Shown here one piece after another: positions 36,208 to 45,310 of a stretch of DNA of 57,909 nt. The stretch covers positions 1 to 57,909 of the forward strand of contig JAAYFU010000055.1 of the NCBI GenBank assembly GCA_012728095.1, given 5' to 3'. The stretch comes from Clostridiaceae bacterium. GTDB taxonomy: Bacteria; Bacillota; Clostridia; DSM-8532. Within the stretch, counting starts at the first letter, position 1. The number at the start of each line of letters is the position of its first letter. The position numbers and the translations under genes were made by a program. The notes below the pieces were generated by a model that was given only the letters and a program-made list of their open reading frames with translations, did not search any database and was not told where the DNA came from.

Positions 36208-36795
36208 TCATCCCTTAGGCAAATTGAATTTTTCTAAAAATTTCGCTGCTGTAATGCCTGAAACCAAGGATATAAATGATGCTACCCAGATACATGGTAT
36301 AACCGATGACGGATTTGAAGAACCGGCCTGTTGGCGTATGATAAGGACAGTTGAAGGGATTAATTGAATACAGGCGGCATTTACAACTCCGAACATTACC
36401 ATCGCATTGCTTGCCACGGTTGAATCATTATTAACCTTTGAAAGCTCCTTCATGGCCATAATACCCAATGGAGTTGCCGCATTTCCCAGGCCCAGAAGAT
36501 CAGCGCTTATACTCATGGCAATGGCTCCGTTTGCAGGATGATCTTTGGGTATACCGGGAAAAAGAAAACGGAAAATTCCTTTAAGCAGTTTTGCAAGGCT
36601 GTTTACAAGGCCGGCTTTTTGAGCTGCTTTCATAAGGCCCGACCAAAGACACATGGATCCCAGCATTGTGATTACAAGATTTACTGAATTTATGCAGCTC
36701 TCCAAAACCGCATCGGATATTTCGCTCATTCTGCCGGTAAGAATTCCTGTTATGACACCGGCAAAAATCATAATGACCCAAATTATATTCAGCAT
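36208..36795 (-). CDS. spmA: Spore maturation protein A
   Basis: Partner of SpmB; 195 residues, multi-pass membrane protein. Motifs include MLGSMCLWSGLMKAAQKAG, NGAIAMSISADLLGLGNAATPLGIMAMKEL and NAACIQLIPSTVLIIRQQAGS, typical of SpmA. It opens the two-gene spmAB unit and marks the host as a spore former or a descendant of one. Confidence 0.94.
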   Translation of the reverse strand: MLNIIWVIMIFAGVITGILTGRMSEISDAVLESCINSVNLVITMLGSMCLWSGLMKAAQKAGLVNSLAKLLKGIFRFLFPGIPKDHPANGAIAMSISADLLGLGNAATPLGIMAMKELSKVNNDSTVASNAMVMFGVVNAACIQLIPSTVLIIRQQAGSSNPSSVIPCIWVASFISLVSGITAAKFLEKFNLPKG

Positions 36796-36945
36796 ATAAT
36801 CAATCCGATTCCCTATATATTTCCTCTTTTAATAAATATAGAAAATATATTTTTTTATTCATAAGGTGAAAAATAAGGTGAATTGAAACATGAATACTTT
36901 TCAAGCATAATTTAACAAAAATCGTAAATAAAGTGATATACTATG

Positions 36946-36975
36946 TTGACCTGTCCTTCAATTTTATGGTATTAT
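36946..36975 (+). promoter_or_regulatory. abrB promoter
   Basis: TTGACC (36946-36951), an 18-base spacer and TATTAT (36970-36975), 32 bases before the GTG start. Confidence 0.6.
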
Positions 36976-37007
36976 GACTTATATAAAAAAACTAGGGGGG
37001 AAGTTTG

Positions 37008-37247
37008 GTGAAATCAACGGGAATCGTCAGAAAAGTTGACGAGCTCGGCAGAGTAGTATTGCCTATAGAGCTCAGAAGAACGCTTGATATCGCTGAAAAG
37101 GATGCTCTTGAAATATATGTTGACGGAGCAACCATAATCTTAAGAAAATATGAGCCAGCTTGTATTTTCTGTGACAGCGCTAAAGATATCACCGTTTATA
37201 AGGGAAAGAATATTTGTAACGATTGTTTATCTCAGCTGAGAGGTTAA
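37008..37247 (+). CDS. abrB: AbrB/SpoVT-type transition-state regulator with CxxC tail
   Basis: Small DNA-binding regulator of 79 residues. The N-terminal swapped-hairpin domain reads KSTGIVRKVDELGRVVLPIELRRTLDI, nearly identical to Bacillus AbrB. The C-terminal part carries CIFCDSAKDITVYKGKNICNDC, two CxxC pairs that could hold zinc; this tail is common in clostridial AbrB. GTG at 37008 has AGGGGGG 8 bases upstream. Own promoter and a strong following hairpin. Confidence 0.92.
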   Translation: MKSTGIVRKVDELGRVVLPIELRRTLDIAEKDALEIYVDGATIILRKYEPACIFCDSAKDITVYKGKNICNDCLSQLRG

Positions 37248-37265
37248 ACGATTGTAACAGATATA

Positions 37266-37302
37266 CATGAGAGGCCGTTTCATTAAGAAACGGCCTCTTA
37301 TG
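37266..37302. terminator. Bidirectional hairpin between abrB and the convergent synthase gene
   Basis: An 11-bp perfect core GAGGCCGTTTC/GAAACGGCCTC with a 5-nt loop, extendable to about 16 bp. U-tracts are poor on both strands, but it sits exactly between convergent stops. Confidence 0.7.
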
Positions 37303-37309
37303 TATTATA

Positions 37310-38482
37310 TTAAAATCTTGAAAACACTCTGGCAAGGATATCCGCAGCTTCGTCCATAAGTTCCTTGGTGTGAGTTGCGGTATAACTGGTCCGGATCATG
37401 CTGTAACCCTGGGGTACTGCCGGAGAAATAACAGGATTAACATATACCCCCTCATTAAGAAGCTCCCTGCAGAGTACGAATGTTCTGGTGTCATCATATG
37501 TCATAATGGGGATTATAGGGGTTTGGGTTTCTTTAATAGGAATGTTTCTTTCCCTTAAAAGTCCTCTCATGTAATCGGCTATTTCATTTAGCTTACGGAC
37601 TCTCTGAGGCTCATTTTTCAGAATATTCAGGGCGCAAAGAGCAGAAGCCACATTTGCAGGCGGAATAGACGCGCTGAAAATAAACGGACGGGATGTGTGC
37701 TTGACATAAGAGATAACCTCAGCGCTGGCAGCCATATATCCGCCAAGGCTGGCAAGCGATTTCGAGAATGTCCCCATAAGTATGTCAACTTCATCTTCCA
37801 ATCCAAAATACTCGGCTGTTCCACGCCCGTTTTCGCCCAGAACGCCAAGACCGTGGGCGTCATCAACCATTACACGGGCACCGTACTTTTTAGCCAGCTC
37901 AATAATTTCAGGAAGTTTGCAGATTTCTCCGCCCATACTGAAAACACCGTCGGTTACAATAAGAATTCCTTTTGATTCGGGAATTTCCTTTAATGCCTTT
38001 TCCAAATCTTCCATGTCGTTGTGCTTATAACGAATCATTGTAGCATAGCTTAAGCGGCATGCGTCATAGATACTGGCATGGTTTTCTTTATCGCAGAGAA
38101 TAACGTCATTGCGGCCCGCTATAGCCGATATTATTCCTAAGTTGGACTGAAAGCCTGTACTGAATGTAATGCAGGCCTCTTTGTGTAAAAATTCAGCTAA
38201 TGCGTTTTCAAGTTCAATATGCAAATCCAGTGTGCCGTTAAGAAACCTGGACCCGCTGCAACCGGTACCGTACTTTTCCACAGCTTTTATAGCTGCTTCT
38301 TTTACTCTTGGATCCGAGGTCAGACCCAAATAATTGTTGGAACCAATCATTATCGTTCTGCGTCCTTCCATTGTTACAACTGTGTCCTGACCGGATTGCA
38401 GAGCATGGAAATAAGGATAGATACCCGCTTCAACAGCTTCTTTTACTTGTGTAAACTCATAGCATTTCTTAAATAAATCCAT
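37310..38482 (-). CDS. Alpha-oxoamine synthase, serine palmitoyltransferase/KBL-like
   Basis: PLP enzyme that condenses an amino acid with an acyl-CoA. Family members are glycine C-acetyltransferase (Kbl), BioF, HemA and serine palmitoyltransferase. At 390 residues it shows AGIYPYF, GSNNYLGLTSDPRV, YGTGCSGSRFLNGTLDLHIELE, DDAHGLGVLG and PLP Lys241 in GTFSKSLASLGGY. From memory, the YPYF opening and SRFLNGTLDLH match Bacteroides serine palmitoyltransferase closely, though some Firmicute Kbl proteins share them. A short-chain dehydrogenase is divergently encoded. No threonine dehydrogenase (tdh) and no bio genes are adjacent, which argues mildly against Kbl and BioF. Confidence 0.8.
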   Translation of the reverse strand: MDLFKKCYEFTQVKEAVEAGIYPYFHALQSGQDTVVTMEGRRTIMIGSNNYLGLTSDPRVKEAAIKAVEKYGTGCSGSRFLNGTLDLHIELENALAEFLHKEACITFSTGFQSNLGIISAIAGRNDVILCDKENHASIYDACRLSYATMIRYKHNDMEDLEKALKEIPESKGILIVTDGVFSMGGEICKLPEIIELAKKYGARVMVDDAHGLGVLGENGRGTAEYFGLEDEVDILMGTFSKSLASLGGYMAASAEVISYVKHTSRPFIFSASIPPANVASALCALNILKNEPQRVRKLNEIADYMRGLLRERNIPIKETQTPIIPIMTYDDTRTFVLCRELLNEGVYVNPVISPAVPQGYSMIRTSYTATHTKELMDEAADILARVFSRF

Positions 38483-38517
38483 CTCGACATCCCCTTTAAT
38501 TATTCAAGGAAATTATA

Positions 38518-38545
38518 TTATAACCTGGTTATATTACCAGCATTA
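38518..38545. promoter_or_regulatory. Imperfect palindrome in the divergent synthase/dehydrogenase region
   Basis: TATAACCTGG, an 8-base centre and CCAGCATTATA form a near-palindrome within an otherwise AT-rich 248-base intergenic region. It is operator-like, but no regulator is assigned. Confidence 0.35.
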
Positions 38546-38730
38546 TATAACACTATTTTATTGTATCATATTAATATTAAATATCTAGTATTATTTGATT
38601 TATTAATACATTAATAAACCCAAAGTTAATTCAAGTATTTTTTGCCAGGTTTCCTTCAATATATTACAATAATAAAAGAGAATCTTTGCAGAGAAAAGAC
38701 TTTTATGTAAACAGGTATGGAGGTAGAAAA

Positions 38731-39564
38731 ATGCAGGCAAAAACGGTTATTATTACCGGAGCATCGGCGGGAATCGGCAAGGCAACGGCTGAATATCTTA
38801 TGAAAAAGGGCTTTCATGTATACGGCACATCCAGGAAAGCTACGGGAAATATTAAAGATAATATAGCGGAGGACGTACAAAGCGGTGGATTTATCCGGAT
38901 GATAAATCTGGATGTTACATGTGAAGATTCTGTTAAGAGTGCCGTGGAAAGCATTATATCCGAAGAAGGGCATGTAGATATACTAATCAGCAATGCAGGC
39001 ATAGGCATTGCCGGCTCTGTTGAGGATGTTTCATTATCTGAGGCGTCTTTACAGTTTGATGTGAATTTCTTCGGAACCTTAAGAATGATAAAAGCCGTGC
39101 TTCCTTATATGAGAGAACAGAGATACGGAAAAGTTATAGTCATAAGTTCAGTAGCAGGCGTAATTTCCATACCATATCAGGCTCATTACAGTGCCAGCAA
39201 ATTTGCCGTGGAGGGCTTGATTGAAGCCTTAAGGCATGAGATTGCGCCTTTTGGAATAAATGCATGCCTGGTCGAGCCGGGAGATACCAGGACGGATTTC
39301 ACCAAAAGCCGTATTATGGCAAAAAATGCAAGTGAGGACTCTCCATATTATACAAGGTTTAAAAGATCATTGGCCCGTATGGAGAAAGACGAACAAAACG
39401 GAGCTTCTCCTTTTGAAGTAGCCAAAGTTATCTATAAGATGATAAAAAGGAAAAACCCTCCTGTTCGTGTTGCAGTCGGGTTCCAGTATAAATTGGTGTT
39501 GCTTTTAAAAAGGCTTCTGCCTGCCCGGGTACAGGAAAAAGTTATAGGAATTATTTACAACTGA
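38731..39564 (+). CDS. Short-chain dehydrogenase/reductase
   Basis: Classical SDR of 277 residues: NAD(P) site TGASAGIGKAT, NAG motif (ISNAGIGIAG), catalytic Ser in VISSVAGV and Tyr153-x-x-x-Lys157 in YSASKFAVEG. The C-terminal 60 residues are basic and hydrophobic, which may give membrane contact. ATG at 38731 follows GGAGGTAG. Divergent from the alpha-oxoamine synthase, so it may reduce the 3-keto product of that enzyme (inference). Substrate unknown. Confidence 0.85.
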   Translation: MQAKTVIITGASAGIGKATAEYLMKKGFHVYGTSRKATGNIKDNIAEDVQSGGFIRMINLDVTCEDSVKSAVESIISEEGHVDILISNAGIGIAGSVEDVSLSEASLQFDVNFFGTLRMIKAVLPYMREQRYGKVIVISSVAGVISIPYQAHYSASKFAVEGLIEALRHEIAPFGINACLVEPGDTRTDFTKSRIMAKNASEDSPYYTRFKRSLARMEKDEQNGASPFEVAKVIYKMIKRKNPPVRVAVGFQYKLVLLLKRLLPARVQEKVIGIIYN

Positions 39565-39760
39565 TACAATATTTTACCTTATAAATATTTGAGTATAAAA
39601 AAATTGGCGATTTCTATCAATTATTATTATTAATCCACTTGATTCTATATTTCTGTATGATAGAATGATTTTATAATTTTTGATTTTCACTCGGATATTA
39701 TTCCTTATCCACTGGCTGAATAGCAATTTGATGGATTATACAAGACTAAAAGTGAAGGCA

Positions 39761-39835
39761 GACTTAAACTTAAAATTAAACTTAAACTATAGTACTTTTA
39801 GTACTTGGTATAGCCGTCTGTTTGCTTACGGCAGG
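39761..39835 (+). promoter_or_regulatory. Repetitive structured leader before the purine permease
   Basis: The 306-base gap 39565-39870 contains a tandem ACTTAAACTTAAAATTAAACTTAAACT-like stretch (39762-39788; core TTAAACT), a hairpin AGTACT-TTT-AGTACT (39791-39805), and a GCCGT/ACGGC stem (about 39813-39832) just before the ribosome site. No purine riboswitch core was recognised. Confidence 0.4.
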
Positions 39836-39870
39836 GAAAGGATTAATTAATTTGCAGGAGGGAAAAACGA

Positions 39871-41220
39871 ATGAATTTTCTTGAGAAGCAGTTCCAACTG
39901 AAGGAAAACGGAACAAATGTCAGAACCGAGTTTATCGCAGGAGTAACGACATTCTTTACCATGGCCTACATTATTTTTGTAAATCCGTCCATATTGGGCG
40001 ATACCGGTATGCCTGCGGGCGGCGTATTTGTTGCCACCATACTGGCGACTGTTATTGCTACCCTGATCATGGGGCTTTTTGCAAATGTTCCCTACGCACA
40101 GGCGCCCGGTATGGGATTAAACGCATTCTTTACCTACACCGTATGTTTCGGTATGGGATTTACATGGCAACAGGCTTTGGCAATGGTATTTATCTGTGGT
40201 ATCATTAATATCATCATAACCGCTACTCAGATTAGAAAAATGATAATCAAGGCTATACCCAAAACACTCCAATACGCCATTGGAGGAGGTATTGGGCTTT
40301 TCATTGCCTATATAGGCTTTATTAATGCCGGATTTATTGAGTTTGGAGCGGTTCCTGCTCTTGCAGACTTTACTGATGTTAACGCGCAGCTGGCGCTGAT
40401 TGGTCTGGTTATTACTGCTGTATTAATGATCCTAAAAGTTAAAGGTTCCATCCTCATAGGCATTATTATAACCACCCTTATAGGTATTCCGATGGGTGTT
40501 ACAAATCTTGATTTCTCTGCATCGCCGTTTAATATTGCTGATGTTTCTCAAACCTTTTTGGCACTGGATATCGGAGGTCTTTTCGAAGATCCTTCGAAGA
40601 TCTTCCTGGTACTTACCACAATCCTGGCCTTCAGCCTTTCCGATACTTTTGATACTATCGGAACATTTATCGGTACAGGAAGAAAAAGCGGTATCTTTGA
40701 TGACAAGGATGAAGCTGATCTTTTCCAGAGCAAGGGATTTAAATCAAAAATGGACAAAGCCCTTTTCGCTGATGCTACCGCTACATCAATAGGTTCTCTT
40801 TTAGGAACATCCAACACCACAACCTATGTAGAAAGCGCGGCAGGTATTGAAGCCGGCGGCAGAACCGGTTTAACATCGGTATTCACAGCTATTTTGTTCT
40901 TAATTGCGCTTGTCTTCGCTCCTGTTGCGGGTATTGTTCCAGGGGCAGCAACAGCTCCTGCTCTTATTATAGTTGGTATACTCATGATGGATTCATTTGG
41001 AAAGATTGAATGGGGTAATTTCGATGAAGCTCTTCCTGCTTTCTTTACCGCAGTGGTTATGCCTTTCTCTTACAGCATATCCAACGGTATTGCGGCAGGA
41101 TTCATCTTCTATGTTGTTTCGAAGATATTCAAAGGCAAATTTAAAGAAGTGCATCCGATTATGTATATCGTAACAATATTGTTTATTGCAAACTTTGTTA
41201 TAAGCGCAATTCCCAAGTAA
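39871..41220 (+). CDS. Purine (hypoxanthine/guanine/adenine) permease, AzgA type
   Basis: Proton-coupled nucleobase importer of the NCS2/AzgA subfamily, 449 residues with about 12-14 membrane helices. Motifs: GVTTFFTMAYIIFVNPSIL, QAPGMGLNAFFTYTV, TLQYAIGGGIGLFIAYIG, FSDTFDTIGTFIGTG-like (AFSLSDTFDTIGTFIGTGR), and TSIGSLLGTSNTTTYVESAAGI. These match PbuG/PbuO-like transporters; exact base preference is not readable. ATG at 39871 follows GGAGGG. Monocistronic with a terminator. Confidence 0.92.
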   Translation: MNFLEKQFQLKENGTNVRTEFIAGVTTFFTMAYIIFVNPSILGDTGMPAGGVFVATILATVIATLIMGLFANVPYAQAPGMGLNAFFTYTVCFGMGFTWQQALAMVFICGIINIIITATQIRKMIIKAIPKTLQYAIGGGIGLFIAYIGFINAGFIEFGAVPALADFTDVNAQLALIGLVITAVLMILKVKGSILIGIIITTLIGIPMGVTNLDFSASPFNIADVSQTFLALDIGGLFEDPSKIFLVLTTILAFSLSDTFDTIGTFIGTGRKSGIFDDKDEADLFQSKGFKSKMDKALFADATATSIGSLLGTSNTTTYVESAAGIEAGGRTGLTSVFTAILFLIALVFAPVAGIVPGAATAPALIIVGILMMDSFGKIEWGNFDEALPAFFTAVVMPFSYSISNGIAAGFIFYVVSKIFKGKFKEVHPIMYIVTILFIANFVISAIPK

Positions 41221-41301
41221 AAAACCTGGATGCTTAAATATGTTTGTTTGGGAAGTAATAATCTTAATCTGAATTTTGCTTATTGTTTGGAGAAGTATGT
41301 A

Positions 41302-41336
41302 AAAGGCTGCCCTGAAGCACTCGGGGCGCCTTTCTT
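41302..41336 (+). terminator. Terminator of the purine permease
   Basis: A stem AAAGGC(T)GCCCTGA / TCGGGGCGCCTTT of 13 pairs with one bulged T is followed by TTTCTTGCTT, about 80 bases after the stop codon. Confidence 0.7.
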
Positions 41337-41440
41337 GCTTCTATGAAAACTCTTGAATAGTTAACAGAAAATTTACTTTATGTTCATTATATAAACTTGA
41401 ATTAAAAGACTTCATAAGCAATAATGATGTCAAATATAGA

Positions 41441-41469
41441 TTGACATTTACTGATTAAGGTAAAATATA
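41441..41469 (+). promoter_or_regulatory. Promoter of the two-component operon
   Basis: TTGACA (41441-41446), 17 bases and AATATA (41464-41469), about 45 bases before the response-regulator start. Confidence 0.55.
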
Positions 41470-41515
41470 AGAAAGCGGCATTTATAATTTTCAGTATGAA
41501 GGATAGGGTGTGAAA

Positions 41516-42205
41516 ATGAACGCAAAGGCGCATGTCCTGATAGTGGATGATGATGTAAATATTTGCGAACTTCAGAGGTTATATCTGGAAAGAGAAAATT
41601 TCCAGGTCACAGTCTGCCATGATGGTTACAAGGCTGTTGAATTATTTAAGGAAAAGGCTCCTGACATTGTCATACTTGATATAATGCTTCCCGGTATGGA
41701 TGGCTGGGAGGTTTGCCGTGAAATCAGAAAGATAAGTTCTATACCCATAATAATGCTGTCGGCAAAAGATGAAACATTCAATAAGGTCCTCGGCCTGGAA
41801 CTGGGCGCTGATGACTATATAGTCAAGCCATTTGAACCTAAAGAACTGATAGCCCGCATCAGGGCGGTTTTAAGACGTTATGGCAGACAGGAAGAGGCTC
41901 CATCCGAACAGGTAATCTTTCCTGGACTGGTAATCAATAAATCCGATTATACTGTAAAATTAAACGGCAAAGATTTGGATATGCCGCCGAAAGAACTGGA
42001 ATTATTGTATTTCCTTGCATCAAACCCAAACAAGGTATTTACAAGGGAACAGCTTCTTGAAAATGTATGGGGGTTTGATTTTTACGGAGATACCAGGACA
42101 GTGGATGTCCATATTAAAAGATTAAGAGAAAAGTTTGAGCCCGGCGAATATAAATGGCAGATAAAAACTGTATGGGGAGTCGGCTATAAGTTTGAGGTGA
42201 AATAA
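41516..42205 (+). CDS. OmpR/PhoB-family response regulator (CssR-like)
   Basis: The 229-residue regulator has a receiver domain (LIVDDDVN acidic pocket, phospho-acceptor Asp55 in VILDIMLPG, Lys in YIVKPFEP) and a winged-helix output domain (MPPKELELLYFLASNPNKVFTREQLLENVWG...TRTVDVHIKRLREK). ATG at 41516 is preferred over GTG at 41510 for distance from AGGATAGGG. It overlaps the kinase by one base. A downstream htrA suggests secretion-stress control like CssRS of Bacillus (context inference). Confidence 0.93.
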   Translation: MNAKAHVLIVDDDVNICELQRLYLERENFQVTVCHDGYKAVELFKEKAPDIVILDIMLPGMDGWEVCREIRKISSIPIIMLSAKDETFNKVLGLELGADDYIVKPFEPKELIARIRAVLRRYGRQEEAPSEQVIFPGLVINKSDYTVKLNGKDLDMPPKELELLYFLASNPNKVFTREQLLENVWGFDFYGDTRTVDVHIKRLREKFEPGEYKWQIKTVWGVGYKFEVK

Positions 42206-43677
42206 TGATAAGAACAATGTTCGGCAAGGTGCTTTTTATGGTTATAGCTGTTCTTATTATTAGCTTTACCTTAACAGGTCTTATCATGAACGTCAGCCTG
42301 AAAAAAATGATGGCCGAGGAAAAAGTAGAGCAGCTTCAATTAGTTGCCGAAAAGGTTATAAATGCGCTGGACACATTGCTAAGGAATGAAAATATCCGTA
42401 ATCCCTATTTATTCATCAGCTTTATCCAGACCCTTGCCAATAATACCGACTGCCTGATTTGGATAGCCGGAGATGACGGCGCACTTATTTTCTATTCGGA
42501 AATCCCGGACTATTTGCAAGATAAGCTGGAAATCTCGGAGGAAGGCTGGCCAAGATTGCCCGACCCACGCCAGTACCAGAAACAGCCGGTTGAATATGAG
42601 GTTGGCGATTACTTCGGTCTGTTTGCAGATACAGGTGTTGATTGGGTCACAATAAACCGGCATTTTACTATCAGTAATATTCCTCCATATAATATGGAAG
42701 CAAACGGAGTTATACTGATCCATTCGAAAGTTCCGAATATTTATCGTCTTAAAACATCGATAATAATTATTTTTGTTATCTCAGGATTTGTGGCATGTAC
42801 TGCCGCCATACTGTTTGTGGCGCTGTTAACAAAACGTATCACCAAACCCTTGAACCAGATGAAAAATGTGGCCAGGAGAGTAGCCGCGGGGGAATTCTCA
42901 GAAAGGATAAATGTAAAGGGAAAGGATGAGATAGCTGAGTTTTCCGAGAGTTTTAACAATATGATTGTGGCACTTGATAACCTGGAACGCATGAGACGGG
43001 ATTTTATCGGAAATGTCAGTCATGAGCTGAGAACTCCTATTACAACAATAAAAGGCTTTATTGAAGGAATACTGGACGGGGTGATACCGGCTGAAAAGCA
43101 GGAAGGATATCTTACTATTGTACTTGATGAAACCAGGAGAATGCAGAAATTGGTCAATGATTTATTGGATCTTGCCAAAATGCAGGCCGGAGAAGTTACT
43201 CTCAACATGACGGATTTTGATATTAATGAATTAATAAGGCGATGTGTTATAAGTCTTCAGCAACTGTTTATTGAAAAAAAACTTGAATTCACAGCCGATT
43301 TCGAAACGGAGAGGATGTTCGTACATGCTGATTCGGAAGCCATACAAAGAGTTTTAATTAATTTATTGCACAATGCTGTTAAATTTACGCCGGAGAACGG
43401 CATGATAAAGGTAAAAACTTATACCGAAAGAGGGAAGGTATACGTTTCGGTTGAAGACACCGGAAAGGGCATACCTAAAGAAGAATTGCCGTATGTTTTC
43501 GAAAGATTTTATAAAACAGACAAATCAAGAAGTGAAGATCGATCAGGTGTCGGCCTGGGGCTTGCTATAGTGAGAAATATCATAGTTGCGCATAACGAAA
43601 ACATAAAAGTGGAAAGCAATGAAGGTCTTGGCTCGGTATTCACTTTCAGCCTGCGTAGCTCTTCGGTGTCCGGGTAA
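42205..43677 (+). CDS. Membrane sensor histidine kinase (CssS-like)
   Basis: The 490-residue kinase has two membrane helices (about residues 9-30 and 180-205) flanking an extracellular sensor domain, then HAMP (about 205-258), HisKA with phospho-acceptor His273 in GNVSHELRTPITTIKG, and HATPase (N-box LINLLHNAVKFTPENG, G1 VEDTGKGIP, G2 GVGLGLAI). It partners the response regulator just upstream and precedes htrA. Confidence 0.94.
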   Translation: MIRTMFGKVLFMVIAVLIISFTLTGLIMNVSLKKMMAEEKVEQLQLVAEKVINALDTLLRNENIRNPYLFISFIQTLANNTDCLIWIAGDDGALIFYSEIPDYLQDKLEISEEGWPRLPDPRQYQKQPVEYEVGDYFGLFADTGVDWVTINRHFTISNIPPYNMEANGVILIHSKVPNIYRLKTSIIIIFVISGFVACTAAILFVALLTKRITKPLNQMKNVARRVAAGEFSERINVKGKDEIAEFSESFNNMIVALDNLERMRRDFIGNVSHELRTPITTIKGFIEGILDGVIPAEKQEGYLTIVLDETRRMQKLVNDLLDLAKMQAGEVTLNMTDFDINELIRRCVISLQQLFIEKKLEFTADFETERMFVHADSEAIQRVLINLLHNAVKFTPENGMIKVKTYTERGKVYVSVEDTGKGIPKEELPYVFERFYKTDKSRSEDRSGVGLGLAIVRNIIVAHNENIKVESNEGLGSVFTFSLRSSSVSG

Positions 43678-43778
43678 ACTAAAGTTAACATTTTATTCAT
43701 ATATTTGTCAAAATTAATTACTATAATTAAACTGTACATAAAGAAAGAATATAAAAACAAAAGAAAGGAGTTGGTGTT

Positions 43779-45149
43779 ATGGATGATTTCAAAAACAATG
43801 ATTTAAACCAGAACAGGGATGACAACAGATGGAGCTATATAAACAGTTATTATCCCAGTAATAATGCCTATACTTATCAAAGTTTTTACCAGAAAAGGTA
43901 TCATGATAGATATGATGACTTAAAAACATCTTCATTCTATAACGAAAGCTATAAGAAGCCTGCGAAGGGCAGATTGAAAAGCCTGATTGCACCTATGCTG
44001 ATTGTGGCTCTTATAAGCTCGCTTCTGACAGGAGGTATTGTAGGCGCATATTTTACTTACGGATTACCTGAAAAATACAGCGAAACGACTAATACACCCG
44101 GGAACGCTTATCCGGTCGAGCAAGTAAAACAAAAACAGGTTACGATTGTAGACGAAACAACTACATCCCCTGAAACCATAGTAGCTGAAAAAGTCAGTCC
44201 CTCCATTGTAGGTATCAAAACTACTTATACAATAAGTGACAGGTTCTTTGGCTCTACCCGGAGTACGGGTCAGGGTTCAGGAATAATCTACAGAAGCGAC
44301 GGCTATATCCTGACCAATAACCATGTGATAGAAAATGCCATGTCAAGCGGCAACAAGATTGCTCCGAACGCCAAAATTGAAGTTATCCTGCCTAACCAGA
44401 TTGATACTCCTTATGAAGCTACGGTTGTCGGAAGAGATTCAAAAACAGATATTGCCGTTTTAAAAATAAACGTATCAGAATTACCGGCAGCGGAGTTTGG
44501 CGATTCGGACAAAGTTAAGGTAGGTCAAAAAGCCATTGCTATTGGCAATCCTGCGGGACTGGAGTTCATGGGGACGGTTACATCAGGTATTATAAGCGGG
44601 TTGAACCGCAGAATAGAGTTTGATGACGGTACTGTTCTAAAGCTAATTCAGACAGATGCAGCAATAAACCCCGGTAACAGCGGTGGAGCGCTGTTGAATT
44701 CAGAAGGAAAGGTAATAGGCATAAACACCTCTAAAATCGGCGGTGCCGGATATGAAGGATTAGGGTTTGCCATTCCCTCCAATAATGCCGTAGAGGTCGC
44801 TGAAAGCCTTATTAAGAGCGGATATGTGACAGGAAGACCCAAGATCGGTATTGTTGTAGATACAAGGTTCAACTCTACAGTAGCAAAGAATAACGGTGTT
44901 CCGGAAGGAATACTGGTCTATGAGGTTGAGCCGTTAAGTGCCGCTTTTATGGCCGGCGTGAAAACAGGCGATATCATTACCAAGTTTAACGGAGTAGAAA
45001 TCAAGAGCTTTTCAGAGCTCGAAGCAGAAAAGAATAAATATAAAGCAGGTGACAAGGTAGAGCTGACAATATATAGATTGCCTCAGAGAGGCGAGCCCAG
45101 CCAGGGCAAGTATATTACAGTTGAGCTGACACTCGGTGAAGATAAATGA
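43779..45149 (+). CDS. htrA: HtrA/DegP-like membrane-anchored serine protease
   Basis: Surface quality-control protease. The 456-residue protein has a long polar, Tyr/Asn-rich cytoplasmic N-terminus (1-70), one membrane helix (about 72-95), a trypsin-like domain with His182 (TNNHVIENA), Asp224 (KTDIAVLKI) and Ser301 (GNSGGALLN), and a C-terminal PDZ domain (about 350-450, VEPLSAAFMAGVKTGDIITKFNGVEI). ATG at 43779 follows AAAGGAG. It sits directly after a two-component pair as in the CssRS-HtrA stress response, and before the agr locus, separated by a strong terminator. Confidence 0.95.
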   Translation: MDDFKNNDLNQNRDDNRWSYINSYYPSNNAYTYQSFYQKRYHDRYDDLKTSSFYNESYKKPAKGRLKSLIAPMLIVALISSLLTGGIVGAYFTYGLPEKYSETTNTPGNAYPVEQVKQKQVTIVDETTTSPETIVAEKVSPSIVGIKTTYTISDRFFGSTRSTGQGSGIIYRSDGYILTNNHVIENAMSSGNKIAPNAKIEVILPNQIDTPYEATVVGRDSKTDIAVLKINVSELPAAEFGDSDKVKVGQKAIAIGNPAGLEFMGTVTSGIISGLNRRIEFDDGTVLKLIQTDAAINPGNSGGALLNSEGKVIGINTSKIGGAGYEGLGFAIPSNNAVEVAESLIKSGYVTGRPKIGIVVDTRFNSTVAKNNGVPEGILVYEVEPLSAAFMAGVKTGDIITKFNGVEIKSFSELEAEKNKYKAGDKVELTIYRLPQRGEPSQGKYITVELTLGEDK

Positions 45150-45250
45150 TAAACACTCGGTTATTGAAACGACAACGTGGCTGAATACTATTAATTGCGA
45201 TTGCCGGGCGGATTACAATCATAAAACAGAATTATAAGCGAATTATCACA

Positions 45251-45292
45251 AAAAACCGGATGTAAACAAGATATTTTTACATCCGGTTTTTA
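45251..45292 (+). terminator. Intrinsic terminator of htrA
   Basis: A perfect 16-bp stem AAAAACCGGATGTAAA/TTTACATCCGGTTTTT with a 9-nt loop, about 100 bases after the htrA stop codon. Confidence 0.85.
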
Positions 45293-45310
45293 TCATTATT
45301 GACAAAAATA

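Noticed and set aside
39565..39870. Purine riboswitch before the permease
   Set aside because: The conserved loop sequences of the guanine/adenine aptamer are not found.
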